DNA from: Diorhabda sublineata
Taxonomy: Eukaryota; Arthropoda; Insecta; Coleoptera; Chrysomelidae
Direction of reading: 5' to 3'
NCBI RefSeq assembly: GCF_026230105.1
Contig: NC_079478.1
Span: 3,735,653 to 3,799,652 of the forward strand
Length of the DNA: 64,000 nucleotides
A program made the translations under genes and the position numbers. The notes under the pieces were generated by a model. That model saw only the letters and a list, made by a program, of their open reading frames with translations. It was not told where the DNA came from and searched no databases. Positions 1-8,700 of this stretch are shown one piece after another (the first letter of the stretch is position 1; each line of letters opens with the position of its first letter).

Positions 1-699
1 TACTCAAACCAGAGAAGACTGTATATATTCCGAGATCTGTAATGATTACTTATATAAAAATAAAGTCCAATTTAAAGTTGAGTTTCTTCAGTTGTTATGA
101 ATCAGATTGAATTTCTTTTATTATGTTGTTCAAAGCTTCCAGAAAGTACCAGGAATAACTCTTGAGTATTATATAGAACTCGTTTTAAAAGATATGTTGT
201 ACTAGTTGTTTTTATAAAATACGAATCGATACGTCGAGGTTGCTTCGGAAAATTGGAATGTCCTACTTTGCATCTCATGCCTTCGATGATCTCTATCAAT
301 TTGGGAAAAAGGCAAAGAGAACAAGAAAGAGTTCTAAGAAACCGTGTGATAAATACGAAAAGATTCGTGAAGTAAATTAGACAACCCCGATAAAGCAAGG
401 AAGTGTGTACGTTGTAGTTAAATAGAAATTCTCAGAAATCGGTGAATATTCAAAAATCATTACTAGATATACAAAATTGTCAAAACAGCATAAAATATTA
501 ATTCATGATATCTCGGGGCAGCTCAATGTGGTCGATCATTTAAGATTTTCCATAGTGTAATCGTCTAAAGGTAACTAGAAATTATCGTGACTTGACCAAT
601 TTAAATCAACAATTGAAAAATGAAATAACTAACAGCCTGAATATTTTTAGTGTTTAAGCCCATTTTTATTCCTAGAATGTTTGCGAAATATAAAGTTCC
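1..699. other. No recognised gene
   Basis: AT-rich sequence. A 98-codon open frame lies on the minus strand at 102-398, but it begins with TTG rather than ATG and its translation matches no family I know. The part nearest 700 may hold further decayed hAT sequence. Confidence 0.4.
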
Positions 700-1762
700 A
701 CGGATATTTATCTAGTATTAACGTGCATATCGTCTAGTAACATGATTTTTCTACGCCTTAGTGGCAGTCTGCAATATTTTATGAGTTTTCTCGTAGCTCT
801 CATATCTGTTTTTAAGTGTGTTTAAAATTAATGAAGCTATTTCCCTTTTTAATTCTACAATGTCTTCATCAATTTCAGTTTCATCGTATTCATCTACCAA
901 TGTTTTACCTAATTCTAAAGAAATACGTAGAATGGTCGATCCCGTCACCCAGAGTTTCTGAAATATTTTGAATTGGAGTTAGTAATTCCGGGATAACATT
1001 CAGGAGTTTTAAATCGTCAGCGTTTAGTATCAGCTTTTTGTAATGTCCATTATTATAGGTTTGTAAAAAATTTAAAAGATTTACTTCTTGTTGAACAATT
1101 ATCTTGATTATATTTAAAAGAGACCACCATCGCGTTTTAGAAAAGGAAGGAATTTTTTGTCCTTAGTGTTGCATTTTTTCTGAATTATTTTTAAATCTCT
1201 TACAGCTTACCAACTATGTGCAAAAATATTGTGAATTTTTTTTAATTTTACCTATAGTTTTGCATTTTCAAAACATTTATTTACTGCAATATTAATTGTA
1301 TGTCCAAAACAACATACATTTATAGGCTATTCCCATATCCTTGATAGCTTTTAATACATTACTTCCGTAATCTGTGGTAAACGATGTATTTGCTTTTTCT
1401 TCAATACTCCACTCGTTTAAAATAAGATTTATATTATTACATAAGTTTTCAGCAGTATGGTCTTCATCCATTTCATAACAGCCCAAACAAACGCTTACTA
1501 ACTGATAATTTTCGTCTACAAAATGGCATGTAAGGGCGATATAGGACCTCCAGGAAGTCCAGCAATCGGTGGTACAAGATATAAATTTGGCTTGTTTTGA
1601 AATGGCTTCAATAACTCGGCGCGTTTCATTGTACAAATTAGGAATTAACTTTTGCGACAATGTGTTTCTGGTAGGTAATTTATAGCTTCCATTTAAAACT
1701 TGTACAAATTTTTTGAAACCGTCTTTTTCTATACCTGTACCTACGAAAAAAGCCAAAGCCAT
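700..1762 (-). pseudogene. hAT-superfamily transposase relic (ZBED-like core)
   Basis: Degenerate minus-strand remnant of a hAT transposase, the enzyme that excises and inserts hAT elements using an RNase-H-like DDE core. The longest piece (about 1,292-1,762) reads DGFKKFVQVLN, then LPTRNTLSQKLIPNLYNET, then CTTDCWTSWRSYIALTCHFV, in the order seen in ZBED1/hAT proteins; the Asp of TTDCWTS is the first catalytic position. After a frameshift near 1,315 the reading continues as CFGHTINIAVNKC in another frame, the usual next hAT motif. It then passes a stop into KTRWWSLLNII (the TRWNS motif) near 1,120 and ends in a piece at 751-948 with LKREIASLILNTLKNRYESY. The BED zinc finger is missing, and the C-terminal dimerisation domain was not recognised. 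At least two frameshifts and several stops make it non-functional. The family call is firm; the ends are approximate. Confidence 0.8.
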
Positions 1763-1825
1763 ATCAGACGTGACATAATCACATCGGTGTTGCCATATCT
1801 CAAAACTTAAGTAGCAATTCCAATA
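1763..1825 (-). repeat. Solo terminus of mariner family B
   Basis: A stretch containing TTGCCATATCTCAAAACTTA is almost the same as sequence at 21,604-21,665 and similar to 56,487-56,545. At those sites it lies directly upstream of a mariner N-terminal coding relic on the minus strand. Here it abuts the hAT relic, so the first ~39 residues of the open frame running from 1,879 are not hAT sequence. Confidence 0.6.
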
Positions 1826-2470
1826 ATAAAACGCTATGTAAAGTACTTGATGGTTTAAAGTAAATAATAGAGATTCCAATTTCAGAAAAGCATAAATTTA
1901 AGCTTACGTTGAAAATAAATATAAATGATCCCAATTTGTTACTGTTCCTTTTCATGAATCTTATCGATTGTCATCAAATATAACGAAGGGACAACGTTTA
2001 TATACATGTAGCCATTTATTAAATTTAACGATTTCAATATCAAAATATATGAATAAACCCATTGTAGAATCGGTTTGGAAAATATGTTTGTAAGCCGTTC
2101 AAATTGGGATTTATCTACAAATGCCATTCGATATACTATTCAAATATATATATTGAAACTTATTGTTGCCGTGGAAAAATCTACTTGGTTTTCTGCTTTA
2201 TTCAAAATTAAGACCTTTGTAATTGATTCTATCGTTATACAAGTCTTTCTTTGAAATATAATTTTTGATAAAAATAAATGACATCATTTTTGTAATAAAA
2301 TAAACCAATTTATAACAAGTAATTACAAAATAAAAACCGATTAAGATATGCCTGAGAGATTTTATCAAACTATTTAATCAACTATTAGAAGACTAAAAAA
2401 AATAAGAACATTTTTTTAATTCTAGAATTTATTTTTATTTTTCTAGTATATTTTGATTAATACTTATATA
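1826..2470. other. No recognised gene
   Basis: AT-rich DNA. A 62-codon minus-strand frame at 1,939-2,127 begins MAFVDKSQFERLTNIF, faintly like the hAT segment next door, but it is too short and too divergent to call. The last bases are the TA target site of the transposon that starts at 2,471. Confidence 0.4.
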
Positions 2471-2855
2471 CAGTGCTTTTCAGATAAAAGTATCCACCTT
2501 TAATAACTTTTGTAATACTGGTATTTAGAAAAAATCCAAAAACACGTCAATTTATGTTGGAAAGGGCAAGCATTATGGCTTATTTAAACTTACTGGAAAA
2601 GCCACCTCCTCACCACTAGCAGCATCCCCTTTATTTTTTTAAATTACTTTTCATATTTTTTATGTAAAATTTGGATACTCCTCTTTGAGCTGATTTCAAA
2701 AATGTATAATACTTGTAGGTTAAAGTGGTTACTTTATGAGATAAACAATTTTTCTTTTAAGAGCACAAATTATTTACTTTCACCTTATTTGCCTGTACTA
2801 AAATGGGTTGTACAACAGTTCGAACTCTTTAATCTTTTTAACTGTGCTATTTATT
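2471..2855 (+). repeat. Left terminal inverted repeat (385 bp)
   Basis: Pairs with 4,064-4,457. Starts CAGTGCTTTT and ends at TGTGCTATTTATT just upstream of the coding frame. The first ~60 bases match the right arm exactly. Confidence 0.9.
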
Positions 2856-2947
2856 CTACTTAAAAAATCCAAACAACAAAAAACTCTACTTTTTATTAAA
2901 GTTTGACATTGTCAACTAGAATTTGTAGTCACTATTGATAGTGTAAT

Positions 2948-4057
2948 TTGATACATTATTTATTTTGTTTCTCTGAAAAGGTTTACTCTTTGCAAGAAGG
3001 AATTGAAATTGTAGGTTTATACTACCAAAATAATAATTGTGCAAGAGCTGCTGCTAGAATATTTAACGAATTACATGACGGAAGACATGCAACTCATAAG
3101 TATGTAATTCAACTGATGGAGAAATTTACTACAACAGGGTCTGTTTGCAATAAAGTGCATAAGCGAGAGGGACTCGTAAATAACGAAGCAATCCAAGTGG
3201 CAATTTTAGGGCAAGTCAGCTTAGAGGCTCAACAACCCCAATCGTTGTCAACAATAAGTAGAGCGATCGGTGTTTCATCTTCTACAGTTTTCCGAGTTCT
3301 ACATAAATTCAAGTACCACCCATACAAAGTTAAGTTGGTGCACGAGTTGAATGAAGATGATTTTGATCGTCGTCTAGAGTTTTGCGAATCAATGACGCAA
3401 ATTATCAATAACAATCCACAATTGTTAAACAATATTTGCTTTTCTGATGAATACTCATGCTCATTAAATGGCTTAGTAAGTAGGCATAATTGTAGATATT
3501 GGGCTGAAAGTGATCCACATATTATGCGTGAATTCCATACACAACATCCCCAAAAGTTAAACGTTTGGTGTGGTATCCTAGGTGACCACATTGTCGGACC
3601 TTTCTTCATCAACGGAAATTTAAATGGTGAATCATATCTTGAGTTACTCAGGGAAGGGGTTGACTCACGTATTACAACAATAATAGAAAATGATGATAAC
3701 CTTTCCGAAGATTTACTGGTATTTCAACAAGACGGAGCTCCCCCACACTATGCTATGCCTGTCCGACAATTTTTAAACGAAACATTCCCCGCTCGTTGGA
3801 TAGGTAGAAGGGGGCAGATGATGGAGTGGCCACCTAGGTCACCAGATTTAACACCCCTAGACTTCTTTTTATGGGGGTATTTAAAAACAAAAGTTTATGC
3901 TATCCAACCAGAATCTCTGGATGATTTACGAGAGAGGATAGAAAATGAATGTCGACAATTAAATCCAGCCGTATTAAGCAATGTCAGAGAGGCATTTCAA
4001 AATAGATTATACCATTGTATGGAAGTGAATGGTACTCATTTTGAACACTTATTGTAA
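2948..4057 (+). CDS. DDD transposase, Tc1/mariner superfamily, apparent start codon lost
   Basis: Transposase that would bind the flanking inverted repeats and cut and paste the element by DDE/D chemistry. The open frame from 2,948 has no in-frame ATG near its front and opens with TTG. Family resemblance starts at VYSLQEGIEIVGLYY, directly after AAG at 2,978-2,980, where related insect proteins usually begin with Met, so a single-base ATG to AAG change is likely. Counting from 2,948, residues ~14-60 are a helix-turn-helix domain of the kind often seen at the front of this family, and residues ~81-125 a second HTH (ISRAIGVSSSTVFRVLHKF). Catalytic Asp are D167 (CFSDEYS), D262 (FQQDGAPPH) and D300 (PPRSPDLTPLDFFLWGYLK), with 37 residues between the last two. 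No internal stop or frameshift occurs in about 360 codons, close to full family length. Translation could still work through an upstream or non-AUG start, or by splicing, but this copy may be inactive. Confidence 0.85.
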   Translation: MIHYLFCFSEKVYSLQEGIEIVGLYYQNNNCARAAARIFNELHDGRHATHKYVIQLMEKFTTTGSVCNKVHKREGLVNNEAIQVAILGQVSLEAQQPQSLSTISRAIGVSSSTVFRVLHKFKYHPYKVKLVHELNEDDFDRRLEFCESMTQIINNNPQLLNNICFSDEYSCSLNGLVSRHNCRYWAESDPHIMREFHTQHPQKLNVWCGILGDHIVGPFFINGNLNGESYLELLREGVDSRITTIIENDDNLSEDLLVFQQDGAPPHYAMPVRQFLNETFPARWIGRRGQMMEWPPRSPDLTPLDFFLWGYLKTKVYAIQPESLDDLRERIENECRQLNPAVLSNVREAFQNRLYHCMEVNGTHFEHLL

Positions 4058-4063
4058 CTTCAT

Positions 4064-4457
4064 AATAAATAGCACAGTTAAAAAGATTAAAGAGTTTGAA
4101 CTGTTGTACAACCCATTTTAGTACAGGCAAATAAGGTGAAAGTAAGTAAATAAGTAAAATTTGTACTCTTAAAAGAAAAATTGTTTATCTCATAAACTAA
4201 CCGCTTTAACCTACAAGTATTATACATTTTTGAAATCAGCTCAAAGAGGAGTATCCAAATTTTACATAAAAAATATGAAAAGTAATTTAAAAAATAAAGG
4301 GGATGCTGCTAGGGGTGAGGGGGTGGCTTTTCCAGTAAGTTTAAATAAGCCATAATGCTTGCCCCTTCCAACATAAATTGACGTGTTTTTGGATTTTTTC
4401 TAAATACCAGTATTACAAAAGTTATTAAAGGTGGATACTTTTATCTGAAAAGCACTG
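4064..4457 (-). repeat. Right terminal inverted repeat (394 bp)
   Basis: Reverse complement of 2,471-2,855, beginning 6 bases after the transposase stop codon. Carries about 9 extra bases near 4,145-4,165 compared with the left arm. Confidence 0.9.
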
Positions 4458-4467
4458 TATATTCTTA

Positions 4468-5801
4468 CATTTTATAACGAAGAGATATTGATTTGAATAT
4501 ACCAGGATGACTCCTTGAGCCTGTTGTGGTTCCCTATCCACCATGCTCAATGATAAAAATATGACTTTACCATGTAAGGTAACAGAAACACCAACTGTAC
4601 CATCTCTCATCTCCTCCACATGGACGACATCCAGCTATACGCTCCAAATAAGTGTCAAATCAATTACCTCCTTGATATAGAACATCGATTATCCACTGAT
4701 ATTCATATGGAGTTTGAACTGTCTAAGTCTAGGATACTACACATCGAAAAAGGCATTGTCATGAACTGAAATGGGTAAGTACCCAATTGAAGGTAATTGA
4801 AGACAGGGAAACCTACAAATACCTGCGATCTCAACAGCAGCAAGTAGGGCGAAAGCTAGTATCCTGGATCAATACACAAAATGAATAAAATCACTTATGA
4901 AATCCGAATTAAATGCAGACTACTTAATTCAGGCAATCAAAACCTATACCACGTACTTTTTTGGAATCCCGAAGTAGATGAAAACAGAGCTAGAAGGTAT
5001 TCAAACAACAACTACCACCCGAAGTCATTTACTATTAGAAACACCATTAGAAGAGGCTTGACCTTGTCAGCCTACACTCTCGATAGGTGAAGAAACTACA
5101 GGAAATTTGAAACTACATCGGATTATAACCAAGTCAGATGAGGACTACTAACCTCTGAACCTCGCCTCGCCAGAATCTGACTTGAAGTTAGTATTAGATA
5201 CTGAGAAGCTGAAATAATGATCACAAAAGACATTTCACGGTATACATCATCAAGATTTGAACCAGCCCCACAATGAGAAAGGAGCTTTTAATAGATTGTT
5301 TACTATGATCAAGTTATTAACTCCAACAACTATAAGAAGAATCTGATTAATTATCCGAACACTCAATCCGACAAATGTAACATCTGATTGTAGCGTGCAA
5401 CGTCATTCACCAGAAACCGGCCCACAAGTTCGGTCTTCTCAATACTTATACACCGTACAATAAGTACTAGCCGCAGCAAAGTAACAACTTTAGAGTTTAC
5501 TACGATAGACAGAAGACAAATAATAGACCTGATATCGTGGATACCAGAAGAACTTTCGCCGACATGACATTGAATACTTACAGGTCTATCCAAACATTAT
5601 CAGTACTGATGAAATGCTCATACGTAGGGGAATATTACAGGGTGACTTCTTGAGCCCGTTGTGGTTCTAACTTGCAATGAATCCTCTATCCACAGAAATA
5701 TTAATTCTGCCATCTCTCATCTTCTCTATATGGATGACATCAAGCTATAAGCAGCAAATGCGCCTCACATTATAATAATTATCTACTAGATATAACATAT
5801 C
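4468..5801 (+). pseudogene. Non-LTR retrotransposon RT debris (R2-like), two adjoining segments
   Basis: Degenerate reverse transcriptase pieces, probably from one LINE family. In the first (about 4,490-5,330) one frame gives MEFELSK followed by LHIEKGI. A later stretch near 4,880-5,070 gives a pattern like NSGN, then a settling-alone Tyr/Phe-Gly-Ile region and HHPKS, as in the thumb region of R2-type elements. The second segment reads RRGILQGDFLSPLWF at about 5,617-5,660 (the GxxQGDxLSP motif) and LLYMDDIKL near 5,720-5,745, the catalytic YxDD loop. Many stops and shifts are present. The clade (R2-like) is inferred from these motifs and could be a related clade. The second segment continues after an inserted LINE, at 6,421. 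Confidence 0.6.
5789..5801 (+). repeat. Target-site duplication, left copy (13 bp)
   Basis: GATATAACATATC, repeated exactly at 6,408-6,420. The two copies bracket the nested LINE fragment at 5,802-6,407. Confidence 0.8.
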
Positions 5802-6407
5802 TGTTCTAGTTGCAAAAAATGGAGATAATCTTCAAAAGCTTTTACATGTTTTTAACTGCACAGTTAAATCTTTCAATATGATAATATCTGCGTCCAAAAC
5901 AAAACACCGATAAGATGTAAGCTAGTCGTAGACGACCAGATAATTCACCAAGTAATGAAATTCAAATATATAGGAATCGAGATTTCAGGAGAAAACAACT
6001 AAAGCCTCAAGAATAGGAGCATGTTTGAACGAATCCATATGGCGAAATAAACATATCGGATTAAAAGCCAAATCGAGAACATACAAGGCTACGGTAAGAC
6101 CCATAATGACCTACACCGCAGAGATACGGCCAGAAGCGCCGAAAACCAAAAGAATGATGGAAACAGCAGAGATGAAAGTTCTACGCAGGATAGCCGGAAA
6201 AACCCTACTGGACAAGGAAAGAAGTGAGAACATCAGAAGATTGTGTAAAATAGATGAAGTCAACGAATGGGATCTATAAAGAAAGAAAGAATGGAATGAG
6301 AACATATGTCGTATGGATAACAACAGACTGGTCAAGATAGCGCGCGAAAAAGGTGGAGCGACAACCTTGAAGCAGGATAGAAGGCAAGGATTTTGAAGAT
6401 AAAACAG
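5802..6407 (+). mobile_element. 5'-truncated LINE inserted in the R2-like relic
   Basis: A 606-bp 3' fragment of a different non-LTR retrotransposon, oriented plus and flanked by a perfect 13-bp direct repeat. It encodes the C-terminal region after the RT palm: an early piece around 5,915-5,990 giving KLVVDDQIIHQVMKFKYIGI, then, in another frame at 6,025-6,279, KHIGLKAKSRTYKATVRPIM and ETAEMKVLRRIAGKTLLDKE, and RSENIRRLCKI. These are the usual end motifs of insect endonuclease-RT ORF2 proteins. The 5' truncation and long target duplication are what target-primed reverse transcription leaves. The host reading LLDITY before it and RSSIEIYMEFELSK after it join smoothly when one duplication copy is removed, by comparison with the paralogous stretch at 4,665-4,725. 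Confidence 0.8.
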
Positions 6408-6420
6408 GATATAACATATC
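6408..6420 (+). repeat. Target-site duplication, right copy (13 bp)
   Basis: GATATAACATATC, identical to 5,789-5,801. Confidence 0.8.
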
Positions 6421-6510
6421 GTTCCTCCATTGAAATATATATGGAGTTTGAACTGTCTAAGTGCGAGAAAGTCTTTGTTGTAAATGGAAATGTGTAAAAT
6501 CGTAAACATT
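6421..6510 (+). pseudogene. Continuation of the interrupted R2-like RT relic
   Basis: Encodes IYMEFELSKCEKVF, the paralogue of IHMEFELSKSRILH at about 4,703-4,745. It resumes the host element interrupted at 5,801 and soon fades. Confidence 0.65.
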
Positions 6511-7199
6511 TATGGATTACCCTGTATATTGTGAAAACCCTTTGTAAATTCTCTAATAAAATACGACTTAATACTTTTATAATAATATTATAAGCTACTT
6601 GTTATTTAAAAGAAAATGTTTTCTCGTATTATTTAAGTTTCTCAGTTTAATATGTGACCAGCAGCTAAATCGTGAAGATAGAGTATAAAGCCCAAACGCA
6701 AATAAGACATTAAATCCAAGGTAATTACTCACAAACCAGTCACAACAAATAAAATTCATAAAGCAAAGAGTGAGAGAAAGCGAGAGAGACGTATAACGAG
6801 AGCACAGCGATGATTCTAATATTGAATAAGGGTAGTTTAATGCAGCGGCAGCAGCAACCAACTAAATTCAAATACAAAGACAAATAGAGAAAGGAAAAAT
6901 ATAAACCTCGAGATCAATGTAAACGTAATAAGTTGGCCCTAATGCCATTGTGAATGGATTTCTGTAGGCGATTACCATATGAAAGTCGATGCGACATAGC
7001 GCGCCCTCTGCCTTCAGGCCTCCCAACCCAACAACTATATTCATACCCTGAACCAACCTCGGATATTGGTTTCTGATTCACCCGGAGTCCGACAAGATCA
7101 ACACTCACTTACATTACTATCGCATTTCGAACTTCCAGTAACAGCGCTACTGTAATTTTTCAGGTTAACTTATAATTCACTTCTCATTAACCTCGGTAT
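6511..7199. other. Unexplained DNA with a GC-richer pocket at ~6,940-7,110
   Basis: No family recognised. The pocket stands out from AT-rich surroundings and carries two overlapping minus-strand open frames (6,868-7,056 and 6,914-7,108), one including VGLRVNQKPISEVGSGYEY. Overlapping frames in a GC-rich patch can occur by chance. Confidence 0.35.
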
Positions 7200-7720
7200 A
7201 CGGGGCGTAGTCAAAAATTATTCAAAACTCATAAGTCGAACAAAAATGTATTTATTAAAAATTAACTGAATGAAATTGAGACGTATCAGAATTCAAAATC
7301 AACCTGTATCAACTCTCTTGGTAAAAATCAGTACTTTGTCAATTGATCCAATAAAACTTTTAAAAAAGAACTGTGGCCTACATAGTCCTTGGTACTAAAT
7401 CTGGACTGTATGGAGAGTACAGGTGTCCCAGTTGAACTGTCACTGATATGTGCTACGCTCCTGAATACCACTACATTTTTTTCTTTCATTACCTTATCCA
7501 TTGTGAACGGTGGCTATTAATAAGACTATTCTTATCTTGTTAACTGCGTTTCTAAACAGATCGACAGATCATACTCCAAATTACTAGCGTAGGTTGTGCA
7601 TCCATGAACGCCGTCTTTTCATGGTCCACTTTGTCTTGGACAATCAACTGCAAAAGACGATATTATGTGGCCAAAATACTCCAATTACCGTTTTTTCACT
7701 GTAAAGACGACTTCCTTCTT
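7200..7720 (-). pseudogene. Degenerate DDE (Tc1/mariner-type) transposase relic
   Basis: The minus strand gives EKTVIGVFWPHNIVFC near 7,700-7,650, like the VFWD strand of mariner transposases. After several stops it gives LYSPYSPDLVPR near 7,410, the SPDLxPxD motif carrying the third catalytic Asp. The stretch at 7,203-7,250 (GGGGCGTAGTCAAAAATTAT) looks like a mariner-type 3' terminus. Most of the core is missing or shifted. Superfamily is likely, family unknown. Confidence 0.45.
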
Positions 7721-8199
7721 TTTCCTTAGTCTGTGCATAACATAGATTTCAGAATAAGTTTGGAATAAGATCCGAGGGTGTAAATTTTAACTTTAATTTT
7801 ATTAGTATTTATGATCCAGGGTATATCTATTCTATAGTTGCTTTTTAACTGGTGGAGACGTAATGATGTACTCAATAATGATGTAGTCAATTGAGTACTG
7901 TCTGAACGGTCACCAGAAGAAATTGGAAGCTCCATCGATGTAGTTTTAAAATATCATTTACAAATAGCTGCTACGAATCTTGATTTTTGAAGATCTTGCT
8001 GTTCGCCATAATCGCAGCTGACTAAAACTTTGGCTTTCTAAGATTTGAGCCTCAATAGCATAATTTGCTTCTTCTACAAAAACCAAAGATAACGTAAATG
8101 GATACCAACTTCAAAAATAGGTACGCTGCATCACTGAAAATAGTTTTCCTTAAAGATACGTCTTCTTAGATACTCTCAACATACTTCGTACTTTTAAAT
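7721..8199. other. No firm gene; possible Helitron or DDE debris
   Basis: Lies between two transposon relics on the minus strand. A 69-codon minus frame at 7,726-7,935 (MELPISSGDRSDSTQLTTSL) is unassigned. Confidence 0.35.
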
Positions 8200-8700
8200 G
8201 GATATGCCTTATAGTCGACAACTTGCAGTGGTGAACGTTTTCTGAAGGTGAGCAAGTACAACTTGGTCGTTTTGAAAACCTTGATACCCACTTATATCTT
8301 ACGATTTAGTACAGTCATTGTCCCACAAACATTCTTAAGTCATTGCAGATCTAGAGATTTCAAAGGGCGTTTGTGGGCTATGTTGCATTCATCCCAAATG
8401 ATTATTTTTAAGGCTACTGAAATTTTTGCCATTGATTAGTCTAATTCATATCGATCGTATTCACGTTCACGTTCCAAATCTCTATTAAACGCGTCCTTCA
8501 CTCTATGATATGGATCTGGCGATCCTAACTTGATTAACAAATTGTCGCTCATGAGCTAATTTATATTTTTTATCAAGGGCAAAGCCTGGTTATGCATCTT
8601 CTTAAGATCAGAATAGATATTGACATGAATTCGATGTAAAATGTTTTGACATGTTATCTGAGTATTTATTTCATAAGTCACGTGGTTTAAATACACATAT
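8200..8700 (-). pseudogene. Helitron helicase relic (PIF1-like)
   Basis: The minus strand from about 8,690 down encodes CQNILHRIHVNIYSDL then KKMHNQALPLI, and SDNLLIKLGSPDPYHRVKDA followed by FNRDLEREREYDRYELD. This is the region that precedes the helicase domain in insect Helitron Rep/helicase proteins. Directly after, at 8,430-8,300, it reads ALKIIIWDECNIAHKRPLKS LDLQ, the helicase Walker B motif with WDEC in place, followed by a stop, and then FRKRSPLQVVD, a decayed form of the GDFRQTLPV motif. The Walker A segment between the two blocks is deleted. Stops occur in both. Helitrons are rolling-circle elements; no terminal CTRR hairpin was located, so element ends are unknown. Confidence 0.7.

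Larger units (their letters stand above)
2471..4457 (+). mobile_element. Tc1/mariner-superfamily transposon with long terminal inverted repeats
   Basis: About 1,987 bp, bounded by CAGTGCTTTTCAGATAAAAG at the left end and its exact reverse complement at the right end. It is flanked by a TA dinucleotide at 2,469-2,470 and 4,458-4,459, the target duplication typical of this superfamily. The inverted repeats span 2,471-2,855 and 4,064-4,457 and are nearly identical by eye, differing by a few substitutions and about 9 bp of insertion in the right arm. Such long, well-matched arms suggest a fairly recent insertion. One long transposase frame fills the space between them. It is the least decayed mobile element in the window. 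Confidence 0.9.

Noticed and set aside
102..398. 98-codon minus-strand frame as a gene
   Set aside because: TTG start, no recognised domain, no splice signals; kept only as unassigned sequence.
1939..2127. N-terminal part of the hAT transposase
   Set aside because: Only a faint match to the VExxxFxxL motif, which is already present in the main relic.
3229..3612. 127-codon minus-strand frame inside the Tc1/mariner transposase
   Set aside because: Shadow of the well-supported plus-strand transposase frame; its translation matches nothing.
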